64,000 bases of DNA from an uncultured Flavobacteriaceae bacterium (GCA_947489085.1 CANLCJ010000013.1:1-64000), one strand, 5' to 3'; shown: positions 24,659 through 34,790, counted from the first letter of the stretch. Numbers and translations are program-made. Notes: a model not told the origin generated them from the sequence alone.

Positions 24659-26119
24659 ATGAAAAAAATTTTTACTTTTTTAGCTTTAACATTAACGTTT
24701 GCCACTTCGGCTCAAGACATTATTCCTGATGATACGTTTGGAATTGATGGTTTCTTTACCATTGAAGAGTTTAACGACGGTACTGGAAATACAACTTCTG
24801 CCATACAAGCAGACGGTAAGATTATACTAGTAGACCAAAGAACCACTTCAGAAAGAGTGGATGAGCTTTTTATAGCACGACTTAATGCAGATGGTACGCC
24901 CGATTTGAGTTTTGCAGACAATGGTTTTTTTACTGATGTACAATTTGATGAACGCCTACTTAATCCTGATAATTACCAAATATTTTTATTGCAAGACGAT
25001 ATTTTTGTATTAACAACAAACGGTATTATCCGGTTAAATTCAAACGGGGAACTCGTAACGACTTTTGGCGATAACGGCGTTTTATTTGATGCACCAACAG
25101 TTAGAAACTCAACACTAATTGGCAACATATTATATTCAACCTCCTTTGAATCTTTTGACGGGGTTGATTTTAATTTTTTAGACACCCTCAACTTAAATAC
25201 GGAACAAACTAGCTCGACACAGCTCAATTTTTTAAATGAAGGTTTTACTGTAGGTTTGATTGAAGGAGCAAATGGTCTATTATACTTAGAAAGAATTAAC
25301 GACCAAACAAACGAAACAACAATTACTGCCATAGATATTAATGGTAACCTGAATACTACATTCGGAAATAACGGTACCATACTTATACATCAATTTAGTG
25401 ACATCGACGAACTCGAACAATCATTCGTCTCAATTAAACTAGATACTGCTGGAAATCTTTACGCTTCTGTATTAGTGAACGGTTTTACAACTTTAGTTCA
25501 AAAGTTTGACACTAATGGCAATCTCGTAACCGATTTTGGCAATGCTGGAACAACGTCCATTCCAAATACATTAATTACAACTTTAAACGTTTCAGGCAAT
25601 CTTCTATACCTCGCCGGTGCAGAAATTACAACAGATGCTGACGAACAGTTAATAATCGAACTTTCTGTTGTACGTTTAAACACCGAAACAGGTGAACTTG
25701 ATACAACATTTAACAATACAGGTATATTTGTTTTTGACTCTAATACTCTTGAAGAATTTGCATCCGATATACACATACTGTCTGAAGACACCTTTATTGT
25801 ATCTGGAAATTCCATTAGGCCCAACAGAAACCAATATGTTGCTCGTTTTATCAACAGCAACCTCTTATCGACTAACGACACGGCACTACCAACAAACAGT
25901 ATTCGTTTTAAAAATCCTATTACTACTGATGTATTGGCATTTTCGAGTGCCGTCTCTATTGACAACATAAGTTTATACAACACATTAGGAAGAAAAGTAG
26001 CTTTTACTAAAAACACCAACAAAATAAACACAAGCACACTATCTAACGGTACTTATTTTGCGCATTTAACACTTAAAGACAAGCAAATTATTACTAAAAA
26101 AGTAATTATTAATAGATAG
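24659..26119 (+). CDS. Secreted delta-60-repeat protein with T9SS sorting domain (copy 2)
   Basis: 486 residues, a paralogue of the protein encoded at 22897-24348. The signal peptide MKKIFTFLALTLTFATSAQ and the ~85-residue C-terminal sorting domain are almost identical to copy 1, also at DNA level. The central repeats (DGTPDLSFADNGFF, GELVTTFGDNGVL, GNLNTTFGNNGTI, GNLVTDFGNAGTT, ELDTTFNNTGIF) have diverged much more. This uneven divergence suggests either gene conversion at the ends or faster change of the exposed domain. Type IX secretion is predicted. Ligand unknown. Confidence 0.85.
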   Translation: MKKIFTFLALTLTFATSAQDIIPDDTFGIDGFFTIEEFNDGTGNTTSAIQADGKIILVDQRTTSERVDELFIARLNADGTPDLSFADNGFFTDVQFDERLLNPDNYQIFLLQDDIFVLTTNGIIRLNSNGELVTTFGDNGVLFDAPTVRNSTLIGNILYSTSFESFDGVDFNFLDTLNLNTEQTSSTQLNFLNEGFTVGLIEGANGLLYLERINDQTNETTITAIDINGNLNTTFGNNGTILIHQFSDIDELEQSFVSIKLDTAGNLYASVLVNGFTTLVQKFDTNGNLVTDFGNAGTTSIPNTLITTLNVSGNLLYLAGAEITTDADEQLIIELSVVRLNTETGELDTTFNNTGIFVFDSNTLEEFASDIHILSEDTFIVSGNSIRPNRNQYVARFINSNLLSTNDTALPTNSIRFKNPITTDVLAFSSAVSIDNISLYNTLGRKVAFTKNTNKINTSTLSNGTYFAHLTLKDKQIITKKVIINR

Positions 26120-26161
26120 TAACTCCCGTTATCCTAAAAGCGGAAGTGTGTAAACTAAAAG

Positions 26162-26197
26162 AGTGATTATCTGCAAACAATGCCTATAATCACTTTT
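26162..26197. terminator. Convergent terminator between delta-60 copy 2 and ilvA
   Basis: AGTGATTAT/ATAATCACT stem with a T run on the plus strand and an A-rich (T on the minus strand) run on the other side. It is nearly identical to the hairpin at 24386-24427. Confidence 0.75.
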
Positions 26198-26217
26198 TGT
26201 GTTTTCAGAGAAATCGA

Positions 26218-27477
26218 TTACACCAAAAACCGAAACAAGTCTGGCGTATCATTCAAGTAATCGCCATAAAAGTTACGCTGTTTCATTCTAGCTACAAGCG
26301 GTTCTAAATCTTCAGCCGCTTTTAACTCTATGCCCACTACAGCAGCACCATTTTCTCGGTTGGTTTTCTTAGTGTATTCAAAATGAGTGATATCGTCGTT
26401 AGGGCCTAAAATATCCACTACAAATTCTTTTAAAGCGCCTGCACGTTGTGGAAATGTTACTATAAAGTAGTGTTTTAAATTGTTGTAAAGCAGTGCACGC
26501 TCTTTAATTTCGGCAGTACGGGTAATATCGTTATTACTACCGCTTACTAAACACACTACGGTTTTTCCTTTAATGGCATCGGCATAGTAATCTAGCGCTG
26601 CTAAACTTAATGCGCCAGCAGGTTCTGCTACAATAGCGTCTTTATTATAAAGATCTAAAATGGTTTGACACACCTTGCCTTCTGGCACCGTAATCATATC
26701 GTGTAAATTTGCTTTACAAATATCAAAATTAAGATCGCCCACACGCTTTACGGCTGCACCATCTACAAACTTTTCAATGTGGTCTATTGTGGTGTTTTTT
26801 TTGTTTTTTATAGAGACAGACATAGAGGGGGCTCCTTCTGGCTCTACACCTATAATTTTTGTTTGCGGTGATAACACCTTAAAAACCGAAGACACGCCAG
26901 ATGCTAAACCGCCACCGCCAACGGGTAAAAACACATAATCGATTAAAGCATTGGTTTGCTGTAAGATTTCAAGACCTACAGTAGCTTGCCCTTCAATAAC
27001 TTTTTTGTCATTAAAAGGATGGATAAAGGTTTTCCCTAATTGCTCACATTCTATTATAGAAGCTGCATAAGCATCGTCGAAGGTATCTCCTACCAACTTG
27101 ATTTCAATATAAGCTTCGCCAAACATTTTTACTTGCTCTACCTTTTGGTTTGGCGTTGGTGTTGGCATATAAATAGTGCCTTGTATTTGCAATAATTTAC
27201 AGGATAAAGCTACGCCTTGCGCATGATTACCTGCACTGGCACAAACCACACCTTTTTGGGCTTGTACTGTTGATAGTGAGCTTATTTTATTATAAGCACC
27301 TCTTATTTTATAAGAACGCACTTGCTGCAAGTCTTCACGCTTTAACAGCACAGTGGCATCGAACAGTTTTGAGTACCTAAGGTTATGCCCTAAAGGCGTA
27401 ACTGCCGATACGTTTTTAATCGTATCGGCAGCTACTCTTATATCATTAATGTTTGGAAAATAGGTGTTCTCCATCAC
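26218..27477 (-). CDS. ilvA: Threonine dehydratase (biosynthetic)
   Basis: Deaminates threonine to 2-oxobutyrate, committing it to isoleucine. PLP enzyme: the Schiff-base lysine lies in VRSYKIRGAYN (K57), the phosphate-binding glycine loop in PVGGGGLASG (~184-193). The C-terminal ~80 residues (YFIVTFPQRAGALKEFV, THFEYTKKTNRENGAAVVGIEL) form one ACT-like regulatory domain. At 419 aa it is the one-ACT form, shorter than E. coli IlvA (514). It is the last gene of the ilv operon, 10 bp after ilvC. Confidence 0.93.
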   Translation of the reverse strand: MMENTYFPNINDIRVAADTIKNVSAVTPLGHNLRYSKLFDATVLLKREDLQQVRSYKIRGAYNKISSLSTVQAQKGVVCASAGNHAQGVALSCKLLQIQGTIYMPTPTPNQKVEQVKMFGEAYIEIKLVGDTFDDAYAASIIECEQLGKTFIHPFNDKKVIEGQATVGLEILQQTNALIDYVFLPVGGGGLASGVSSVFKVLSPQTKIIGVEPEGAPSMSVSIKNKKNTTIDHIEKFVDGAAVKRVGDLNFDICKANLHDMITVPEGKVCQTILDLYNKDAIVAEPAGALSLAALDYYADAIKGKTVVCLVSGSNNDITRTAEIKERALLYNNLKHYFIVTFPQRAGALKEFVVDILGPNDDITHFEYTKKTNRENGAAVVGIELKAAEDLEPLVARMKQRNFYGDYLNDTPDLFRFLV

Positions 27478-27487
27478 TATAATTTAC

Positions 27488-28963
27488 TTATACTATTGGC
27501 TTCATTGCCGTCATAGATGCTCTTAAGAATGTTCCAATTTTCTCAACTGGGTGATTTCTTAATGCAGCATTTACTTCTATTAATTTAGCATTGTCTACAA
27601 CCTCACCATTATCTTTTGCAAATGGCTTACCGATAACATCTGTACTAACCGTTTTCATGAAATCTGCTAATAAAGGCTTACAAGCATGATCGAATAAATA
27701 ACAGCCGTATTCTGCAGTATCAGAGATTACACGGTTCATTTCGTATAACTTCTTTCTTGCAATTGTATTGGCAATAAGTGGTGTTTCGTGTAGAGACTCG
27801 TAGTATGCAGATTCGTCGATAATTCCAGATTCTGTCATGGCCTCGAACGCTAATTCTACACCTGCTCGTACTAAAGCTACCATTAACACCCCGTTATCGT
27901 AGTATTCTTGCTCACTAATTTCTACATCTCCAGCTGGTGTTTTTTCAAACGCCGTTTCTGCAGTTTCTGCTCTCCATCCTAATAACTTTGCATCATCATT
28001 AGCCCAGTCTGCCATCATACCACTTGAGAAGTTTCCTTCCATGATATCATCCATATGCTTTTGGAATAATGGACGCATGATGTCTTTTAATTCTTCTGAT
28101 AATTCAAACGCCTTAATTTTTGCTGGGTTTGATAAACGGTCCATCATGTTGGTAATACCACCATATTTTAAACCTTCTGTTACGATCTCCCAACCGTTTT
28201 GAATTAATTTAGACGCGTAACCTGCATCGATACCTTCTGCTACCATTTTATCGAAGCATAAGATAGATCCTGTTTGTAATAAACCACAAAGAATGGTTTG
28301 CTCTCCCATTAAATCTGACTTTACCTCTGCAACGAAAGACGATTCTAAAACTCCTGCTCTATGACCACCTGTAGCTACAGCATAAGCCTTTGCCTGTGCC
28401 CATCCCTTTCCTTCTGGATCGTTATCTGGGTGTACTGCTATTAGTGTTGGCACACCAAAACCTCTTTTGTACTCTTCACGCACTTCAGATCCTGGACATT
28501 TAGGCGCACACATAATTACAGTAATATCTTCACGCACTTGCATGCCTTCTTCTACGATGTTAAATCCGTGAGAATACGATAATGTAGATCCTTTTTTCAT
28601 TAAAGGCATTACTGCATTTACAACATTTGTATGCTGCTTGTCTGGCGTTAAATTTAACACTAAATCTGCAGTTGGAATTAAGTCTTCGTAAGTACCAACA
28701 TTAAAACTGTTTTCTGTAGCATTTACAAAAGAGGCACGCTTTTCCTTAATTGCTGCTCCACGTAACGCATAAGAAATGTCTAATCCAGAATCTCTCATGT
28801 TTAACCCTTGGTTTAACCCTTGAGCACCGCAACCTACAATTACAATTTTCTTGCCTTTTAATGCATCTACACCGTCTGAAAATTCAGAGGCATCCATAAA
28901 TCTACATTTAGACAATTGGTCTAATTTACCCGCTAATGTAAGTGTGTTAAAATAGTTTTTCAT
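27488..28963 (-). CDS. ilvC: Ketol-acid reductoisomerase (long, class II type)
   Basis: NADPH- and Mg-dependent isomerisation and reduction in valine and isoleucine synthesis. Rossmann motif [17 protein letters not shown] (38-54). Metal ligands lie in the segments around [11 protein letters not shown] and [14 protein letters not shown]. 491 aa with duplicated C-terminal knotted domains is the E. coli-like class II form, not the ~330-aa class I. 10 bp before ilvA and 70 bp after ilvN. Confidence 0.95.
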   Translation of the reverse strand: MKNYFNTLTLAGKLDQLSKCRFMDASEFSDGVDALKGKKIVIVGCGAQGLNQGLNMRDSGLDISYALRGAAIKEKRASFVNATENSFNVGTYEDLIPTADLVLNLTPDKQHTNVVNAVMPLMKKGSTLSYSHGFNIVEEGMQVREDITVIMCAPKCPGSEVREEYKRGFGVPTLIAVHPDNDPEGKGWAQAKAYAVATGGHRAGVLESSFVAEVKSDLMGEQTILCGLLQTGSILCFDKMVAEGIDAGYASKLIQNGWEIVTEGLKYGGITNMMDRLSNPAKIKAFELSEELKDIMRPLFQKHMDDIMEGNFSSGMMADWANDDAKLLGWRAETAETAFEKTPAGDVEISEQEYYDNGVLMVALVRAGVELAFEAMTESGIIDESAYYESLHETPLIANTIARKKLYEMNRVISDTAEYGCYLFDHACKPLLADFMKTVSTDVIGKPFAKDNGEVVDNAKLIEVNAALRNHPVEKIGTFLRASMTAMKPIV

Positions 28964-29033
28964 TTTACTTTATTGATTTAATAGTCTCTTGCACCCTAAA
29001 CCTGTGTGGATGCTTTTTTAATTTTAAATTTGA

Positions 29034-29567
29034 TTATTGGTTTTTGAATGCTTCTAGCAATTCTGAAACCTTCATTTCGTCTTTTGTTACCGATATACGT
29101 CCAGAACGCACAAATTGCATGATGCCAAAAGCATCGAATTTTTGACGTAGTTCTTCTATTTCGTGACGTCTTCCTGACTTTTCTAAAACAAAAAAGGTTT
29201 TATTAACGGTAACGATTCTAGAATCACTTTCTTTTATAATGTTTTGTATTTGAGGTTCTTCGAACAATAAATCGGATTTGATTTTAAACATACAAGATTC
29301 TGTATAAATCGTCTCTTCGTTAGTATGGTAATAGGCTCGAATGGCTTCTACTTGTTTCTCTATTTGTCTTACCACTTTAATGGCCTGATCTTCTGTAATT
29401 TTTACTACAATTACAAAACGGTTTACATTTTTAATTTCAGACTGCGATGTGGTTAAACTTTCAATATTTATATGTCTACGTTGAAAAATAGCCGAAATAC
29501 GGTTAAGCAGTCCGATATTATTTTCTGTGTATACCGATATTGTGAATGTTTTTATGTCTTGACTCAT
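29034..29567 (-). CDS. ilvN: Acetolactate synthase small (regulatory) subunit
   Basis: 177 residues. The N-terminal ACT domain FTISVYTENNIGLLNRISAIF (8-28) with INIESLTTSQSE binds branched-chain amino acids in this family and gives feedback inhibition of the catalytic subunit. The C-terminal half (VNKTFFVLEKSGRRHEIEELRQKF) matches the second domain of IlvH-type subunits. Pairs with the large subunit 90 bp upstream. Confidence 0.92.
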   Translation of the reverse strand: MSQDIKTFTISVYTENNIGLLNRISAIFQRRHINIESLTTSQSEIKNVNRFVIVVKITEDQAIKVVRQIEKQVEAIRAYYHTNEETIYTESCMFKIKSDLLFEEPQIQNIIKESDSRIVTVNKTFFVLEKSGRRHEIEELRQKFDAFGIMQFVRSGRISVTKDEMKVSELLEAFKNQ

Positions 29568-29657
29568 GTTTTTTAAGATAATAGAAATTGGATGTACTAT
29601 TTACATTTTAGTGCTGCAATAACATCTTTTTTCATGTGTTCTCGCTTTGCGTTTGTA

Positions 29658-31391
29658 TTAACTCAACCTTACATCTGATACCGATGCGCCAGATGGTATC
29701 ATTGGAAATACGTTATCTTCTTTTTCTACACAAACTTCTAAGAAATACGAAGATTTAGACGCCATCATTTCTTTAACAGCCTTCTCTAACTCATCGCGTT
29801 TAGTGACGCGTTTTGCTTCAATATAATACCCTTTTGCTATAGTTACAAAATCTGGGTTAGTCATTTCTGTAGATGCATAACGTTTATCGAAAAACAACTG
29901 CTGCCACTGGCGTACCATACCTAAAAATTCGTTGTTAAGTACAACAATTTTTACAGGTACTTTCTGCTGAAAAATAGTGCCCAGTTCTTGTATATTCATT
30001 TGGTAACCACCATCTCCTATTATAGCAACAACTTCTCTGTTAGGTGCTGCCATTTTTGCTCCTATAGCAGCTGGTAAAGCAAAGCCCATAGTGCCTAACC
30101 CTCCAGAAGTAATGTTACTTTTAGAGATATTGAACTCTGCATAACGACAAGCTATCATTTGGTGCTGCCCTACGTCTGATACTATTGCGGCATCACCTCC
30201 ACTATGAATGTTAATTTGTCGCAATACTTCGCCCATAGTTAAACCTTCTTTTTCAGGTAAAATATCGGCTTTAATTACAGCGTCGTATTCCACGGCATAC
30301 AAATCTTTAAATTCTTGGTGCCAAGCTTCGTGGGTATTGGTGTTTAAAGCATCTAGTAATAGAGATAAACTTTCCTTTGCATCTCCTAATACAGCTACGT
30401 CTGCTTTTACATTCTTATTAATTTCGGCAGGATCGATATCAAAATGAATCACCTTGGCTTGTTTAGCGTAAGTATTAAGGTTTCCTGTTACACGATCGTC
30501 AAAACGCATTCCTATAGCAATTAACACATCGCATTCGTTTGTTAATTTATTAGGGCCATAATTACCATGCATTCCTACCATACCTACATTTAATGGGTGT
30601 GATGTTGGTATTGCAGATGCGCCTAAAATAGTCCATGCGGCAGGTACTCCAGATTTTTCTACAACCGCTTTCAATTCTGCTTCTGCTTTACCTAAAATAA
30701 CACCTTGCCCCCATACTATAAATGGCTTTTTAGCGCTATTAATTAGCTTGGCTGCTTCGGTTACAGCGTCCTTATCTGTTTTTGGCACTGGCAAATAACT
30801 TCTTACTCCTGTGCATTTTTCGTATTTAAAATCGAACTCAGCAAACTGAGCATCTTTTGTAATATCTATAAGTACTGGTCCTGGACGTCCACTTTTAGCA
30901 ATATAAAATGCTTTTGCAATAGCTTCGGGGATTTCTTCGGCTCTGGTAACTTGTACATTCCACTTGGTTACTGGCGTAGAAATACCTACGATATCTGTTT
31001 CTTGGAATGCATCTGTACCTAACAGCGGAGAAGGCACTTGCCCTGTAATACACACTAGAGGCGTAGAGTCTATTTGCGCATCTGCTATACCTGTTACTAG
31101 GTTTGTAGCTCCTGGTCCAGATGTGGCCATAGCAACACCTACCTTACCAGAAATACGTGCATAACCTTGAGCGGCATGTGCAGCACCCTGCTCATGGCGG
31201 GTAAGTACGTGGTGTATTTTGTCTTGGTACTTGTACAACTCGTCGTAAACTGGCATAATAGCCCCTCCTGGGTAACCGTAAAGTGTTTTTACACCTTCTG
31301 CTATTAAACAACGTATTATGGCTTCGCTTCCTGTAATACGTTCTGTTTTACCCGATTTGTTTTCTTCTTTTTTTATGGTCTCTGTATTCAT
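29658..31391 (-). CDS. ilvB: Acetolactate synthase large (catalytic) subunit
   Basis: Thiamine diphosphate- and FAD-dependent synthase of acetolactate and acetohydroxybutyrate. Seen: the catalytic Glu region in HHVLTRHEQGAAHAAQGYAR (~62-80), GPGATNLVTGIADA, LITGQ-like CITGQVPSPLLGTDAFQE, and the ThDP/Mg motif GDGGYQMNIQELGT (~457-470) followed by NNEFLGMVRQWQ. 577 aa, the standard length. It lies between ilvD and ilvN in one transcript. Confidence 0.95.
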   Translation of the reverse strand: MNTETIKKEENKSGKTERITGSEAIIRCLIAEGVKTLYGYPGGAIMPVYDELYKYQDKIHHVLTRHEQGAAHAAQGYARISGKVGVAMATSGPGATNLVTGIADAQIDSTPLVCITGQVPSPLLGTDAFQETDIVGISTPVTKWNVQVTRAEEIPEAIAKAFYIAKSGRPGPVLIDITKDAQFAEFDFKYEKCTGVRSYLPVPKTDKDAVTEAAKLINSAKKPFIVWGQGVILGKAEAELKAVVEKSGVPAAWTILGASAIPTSHPLNVGMVGMHGNYGPNKLTNECDVLIAIGMRFDDRVTGNLNTYAKQAKVIHFDIDPAEINKNVKADVAVLGDAKESLSLLLDALNTNTHEAWHQEFKDLYAVEYDAVIKADILPEKEGLTMGEVLRQINIHSGGDAAIVSDVGQHQMIACRYAEFNISKSNITSGGLGTMGFALPAAIGAKMAAPNREVVAIIGDGGYQMNIQELGTIFQQKVPVKIVVLNNEFLGMVRQWQQLFFDKRYASTEMTNPDFVTIAKGYYIEAKRVTKRDELEKAVKEMMASKSSYFLEVCVEKEDNVFPMIPSGASVSDVRLS

Positions 31392-31467
31392 AGTCTCAAC
31401 TTTAAGTGATGAGATTTTCGTTTAAATTGCAGCACAAATAAGCACTGCAATCTTCACGAAAATATAT

Positions 31468-33156
31468 TTAGAATGCATCTGTTACACACCCCTTAGAGGC
31501 AGAAGCAACAGACTTTGCAAACTTATAAAGTATTCCTTTCTTATGTTTTAATGGTGGTGCTACCCAAGCTGCTTTTCGTTTTGCAAGCTCTTCTTCAGAT
31601 AACAACACGTTTATAGTGTTATCTTCGGCACTTATACGTATTTGGTCTCCCGTTTGTACAAGAGCAATTACGCCTCCTGTTTGTGCTTCTGGCGTAATGT
31701 GTCCTACAACAAAACCGTGAGTTCCTCCAGAAAAACGACCATCTGTAATTAATGCTACAGATTTTCCTAAACCTGCACCCATAATCATAGAGGTTGGTTT
31801 TAGCATTTCAGGCATTCCTGGTCCGCCTTTAGGGCCTACATAGCGTATCACAACAACATCACCACGTTCTACCTCGCCGTTACTAATACCAGTGTTTGCT
31901 TCTTGCTCACTATTGTAAACCACAGCTTTACCTTCAAACAACAAACCTTCTTTTCCAGATATTTTAGCTACAGCACCTTCAGAAGCTAAGTTTCCATATA
32001 AGATTTGGAGGTTTCCAGAGGTTTTTAAAGCTTTGTCTTTTGGATAAATAATATCTTGAGAATCGGCTTCAAATTCCAAAGGTTCTACATCTGCTAAATT
32101 TTCAGCTAAAGTTTTACCTGTAACCGTCATACAGTCACCATGAAGGTATCCTGCATCTAATAAATATTTCATTACAGCGGGTGTACCACCAATGCTATGT
32201 ACATCTTCCATGAGGTACTTACCAGAAGGCTTTAAATCTCCAATTAACGGTGTTTTATCACTTATACGTTGAAAATCTTCTAAAGTAAAATCGATATCGG
32301 CAGCAAAAGCTATGGCTAAAAAGTGTAGTACTGCGTTAGTAGAACCTCCAAGCGCATTCACCATGGTTACTGCATTCTCTAACGATTTTTTGGTAATGAT
32401 GTCTAAAGGCTTTAAATCGATCTCCAAAAGATGTTTTATAGCTCTTGCATGTCTTTCTGCTTCAGATAACTTATTAGGGTTTGTTGCAGGTATAGACGAA
32501 TTGTAAGGTAAAGCAAACCCCATAGCTTCTATAGACGATGCCATAGTATTTGCGGTATACATACCTCCACAAGCACCTGCGCCTGGTATAGAACGTTTTA
32601 TAATCTCTTTATATTCCTCTTCATCAATCTCACCTGCTACTTTTTGCCCTAAAGCTTCGAAAGCAGAAACGATATTTAACTTTTTACCCTTATACATCCC
32701 TGATGCTGTAGCACCGCCATACATCATAATAGAAGGTCTGTTTAAACGACACATTGCTATTACAGAACCTGGCATATTTTTATCGCATCCTACAACTGCC
32801 ACTAAACCATCGTAGCTTTGTGCTTGCATAACGGTTTCAATAGAATCTGCAATAATATCTCTAGAAGCTAGAGAATAATTCATTCCAGATGTTCCCATAG
32901 AAATACCATCACTAACACCTATAGTATTAAAACCTAAGCCTACTAATCCCGCGATATTACATTCTATCTTAACTTCATCTTTAAGTCTATTTAAATGCAT
33001 ATTACAAGGATTGCCATCGTAACCTGTACTTGCTATACCTATTTGCGCTTTTGCCATATCCTCATCCTTGAGGCCTGCTGCGTATAACATAGCCTGAGAA
33101 GCTGGCTGAGATTCGTCCTGCGTTAGCCGCTTACTATATTTATTAAGTTCTTTCAT
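31468..33156 (-). CDS. ilvD: Dihydroxy-acid dehydratase
   Basis: Fe-S cluster dehydratase of the branched-chain pathway. Cluster cysteines are in CNMHLNRL (C52 region), [10 protein letters not shown] and [16 protein letters not shown]-terminal [21 protein letters not shown] is diagnostic. 562 aa, the usual length. First structural gene of the ilv operon; transcription would start beyond the attenuator at 33392-33518. Confidence 0.95.
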   Translation of the reverse strand: MKELNKYSKRLTQDESQPASQAMLYAAGLKDEDMAKAQIGIASTGYDGNPCNMHLNRLKDEVKIECNIAGLVGLGFNTIGVSDGISMGTSGMNYSLASRDIIADSIETVMQAQSYDGLVAVVGCDKNMPGSVIAMCRLNRPSIMMYGGATASGMYKGKKLNIVSAFEALGQKVAGEIDEEEYKEIIKRSIPGAGACGGMYTANTMASSIEAMGFALPYNSSIPATNPNKLSEAERHARAIKHLLEIDLKPLDIITKKSLENAVTMVNALGGSTNAVLHFLAIAFAADIDFTLEDFQRISDKTPLIGDLKPSGKYLMEDVHSIGGTPAVMKYLLDAGYLHGDCMTVTGKTLAENLADVEPLEFEADSQDIIYPKDKALKTSGNLQILYGNLASEGAVAKISGKEGLLFEGKAVVYNSEQEANTGISNGEVERGDVVVIRYVGPKGGPGMPEMLKPTSMIMGAGLGKSVALITDGRFSGGTHGFVVGHITPEAQTGGVIALVQTGDQIRISAEDNTINVLLSEEELAKRKAAWVAPPLKHKKGILYKFAKSVASASKGCVTDAF

Positions 33157-33391
33157 TTTTATTGAAAATAATTTTATGTTTTTGTTGACTTTGCTAAATA
33201 ATCCGCAATTAGTTTGTGAATTTTAACAGTAATCTTCAATTCCAGACAACGAAAATAATTCTTTATCGTTTTACCAAATGTACATCATTGTTTTAGGGGT
33301 TAAATCCACTAAGATATTTTTCAAATTAAAACACTGACTAACAGACACGTAACTCCTTTTTTTTATGACGTTCAAACCTTAAAAAAGTCAT

Positions 33392-33424
33392 AAAAAAACC
33401 TTCCTGATATTTCGGGAAGGTTTT
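33392..33424 (-). terminator. Attenuator terminator of the ilv operon
   Basis: On the minus strand AAAACCTTCC pairs with GGAAGGTTTT around CGAAATATCA, followed by TTTTTTA: a strong intrinsic terminator 235 bp before ilvD. A GGAAG segment upstream (in AAGCAAGGAAGTG-like sequence near 33449-33457) can pair with its CTTCC arm and so act as an antiterminator. It lies 41 nt after the stop codon of the leader peptide. Confidence 0.75.
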
Positions 33425-33464
33425 GCTTATAATTAAACTTTTAAAACAACACTTCCTTGCTCTG

Positions 33465-33518
33465 TTAATTGCAGACAGAGATAAGGTTAAGGGTGTTATT
33501 TAAAATTGTGAACATCAT
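33465..33518 (-). CDS. ilv leader peptide (17 aa)
   Basis: A 17-codon frame MMFTILNNTLNLISVCN, rich in Leu (3), Ile (2), Val (1) and Thr (2), the very amino acids made or used by the downstream operon. It starts about 10 nt after a TATATTTG promoter box and ends before the terminator hairpin at 33392-33424. This is the layout of a ribosome-mediated attenuator. The peptide would be the sensor and need not accumulate. Confidence 0.6.
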   Translation of the reverse strand: MMFTILNNTLNLISVCN

Positions 33519-33528
33519 TTTTGTTTTG

Positions 33529-33536
33529 CAAATATA
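33529..33536 (-). promoter_or_regulatory. ilv operon promoter -7 box
   Basis: TATATTTG on the minus strand fits TAnnTTTG exactly. The transcript would begin only a few bases before the leader peptide ATG at 33518, giving an almost leaderless start for the leader peptide. No clear TTG -33 element was found. Confidence 0.5.
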
Positions 33537-33617
33537 TGAACTCTTCTATTTTTTTCGCTAAAAAACTTTTAAATACTTACATTAATAGTATTTTAGTTTT
33601 TAATGTACATTACAATT

Positions 33618-34436
33618 ATGGAAAAACTTAATACTTATTTTGAAATTGCAATAGACAAAGTTGTGTTTTACACGCCTAAACTTATTGCTGCTGCATTTAT
33701 ATTATGGCTTAGCTTTAAACTCATAAAAAAGGTTTTAATTTTACTTGAACGCACGCTTAAAAAACTGCAAGTTTCAGATACCATGAGGCCTTTCTTGCTA
33801 TCTATGATAAGTGTTGTTCTTAAAGCGGCATTACTATTTATTGTTGTTTCTATTCTTGGCGCCGATTTATCTGGCTTGCTTACCGTTGTGGCTGCTATGG
33901 GTTTTGCCATTGGCATGTCGCTTCAAGGCAGCTTAGGCAACTTTGCTTCTGGCATTCTTATTTTATTTTTAAAACCTTATAAGGTTAACGATTGGATACA
34001 GATAGATGATAAGTTTGGTAAAGTTGAAGAGATTGGCATTTTTAACACCGAAATTATTACACCAGGTAATAAAACCATGATTATACCCAACTCTAAAATT
34101 ACCGACGATGTGGTTACAAATTATTCTAAAAAAGGTGTGATTCGTTTAGAAATTAGCGTTACCATGCCTTATGCCGAAGACTTTCCTAAAGTGCAACACA
34201 TTATCACTACTGTTTTAAACGGTATAGATAATATACTTGACCAACCAGAGCCTGTTGTAGGCATAGAAGCTTTCGATTCGCACTCCATTATAGTTGGTGT
34301 TAGGCCTTATGTAAAACCAGATGATTATTGGGAGGTGACTTATCTTGTACACCATCGCATAAAAAAAGCTTTTAACGAGCACCAGATTAAAGTTGCTTAT
34401 TCCGAAGGTGTTGAACTTGGCGCTATAGGTGCGTAA
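33618..34436 (+). CDS. Small-conductance mechanosensitive channel (MscS family)
   Basis: 272 residues from the ATG at 33618 (MEKLNTYFEI); an in-frame ATG at 33603 would add five. Three transmembrane helices: ~15-35 (KLIAAAFILWLSFKLI), ~62-82 (VVLKAALLFIVVSIL) and the pore-lining TM3 AAMGFAIGMSLQGSLGNFASG with alternating Gly/Ala/Ser. The MscS beta domain follows: PYKVNDWIQIDDKFGKVEEIG, IPNSKI. The C-terminal alpha/beta domain is complete. Releases solutes on hypo-osmotic shock. Single gene. Confidence 0.9.
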   Translation: MEKLNTYFEIAIDKVVFYTPKLIAAAFILWLSFKLIKKVLILLERTLKKLQVSDTMRPFLLSMISVVLKAALLFIVVSILGADLSGLLTVVAAMGFAIGMSLQGSLGNFASGILILFLKPYKVNDWIQIDDKFGKVEEIGIFNTEIITPGNKTMIIPNSKITDDVVTNYSKKGVIRLEISVTMPYAEDFPKVQHIITTVLNGIDNILDQPEPVVGIEAFDSHSIIVGVRPYVKPDDYWEVTYLVHHRIKKAFNEHQIKVAYSEGVELGAIGA

Positions 34437-34638
34437 TAATCTAAAGTAATCATTTAGCGAATTGCCGTTTAAGTTGCAACACTATAGAATTAATAACTAC
34501 AATTCTCTTATTTATGGAGCACATATATATTGACGCCTTGTTTATCGTTCTAAGAGCCATTATTTAAACTTTAGCTCAAGTAGATCTCAAAATCCTTAAA
34601 AAAAACACAAACACATCTTCATAATATTTTAATTTCTT

Positions 34639-34646
34639 TATTTTTG
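34639..34646 (+). promoter_or_regulatory. metK promoter -7 box
   Basis: TATTTTTG matches TAnnTTTG and lies 16 bp before the riboswitch P1 stem, so the RNA would begin just ahead of the aptamer. Confidence 0.5.
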
Positions 34647-34661
34647 CAGCTGTAAAATAAT

Positions 34662-34790
34662 AGAGGAAAGATTTGACTGATTGCAACCTCTGATCATGCA
34701 TCACAAAATATGCATGAGATTCTGAAACAATTTCAGAATAAAAAATGCTAAAGGCAGTGTAAACTCCTGAGACGTTTTCCGTCAAATCCC
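34662..34790 (+). promoter_or_regulatory. SAM-II-like riboswitch with two extra hairpins, upstream of metK
   Basis: The aptamer core matches SAM-II in order: P1 AGAGG (34662-34666) with CCTCT (34687-34691), the internal GATTTGACTGATTGCAA between them, then TGAT, and downstream AAAATGCTAAAGG (34742-34754), the pseudoknot strand. Between TGAT and AAAATGCT lie two perfect hairpins, CATGCAT/ATGCATG (34695-34716) and ATTCTGAAA/TTTCAGAAT (34719-34739). GATTTGAC (34670-34677) is also fully complementary to GTCAAATC (34781-34788) just before metK, a plausible switch helix. SAM made by MetK would repress its own gene. Confidence 0.75.

Noticed and set aside
22897-26119. CRISPR or minisatellite in the delta-60 genes
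   Set aside because: Repeats are protein-level motifs with unequal spacing; no identical direct repeats with spacers.
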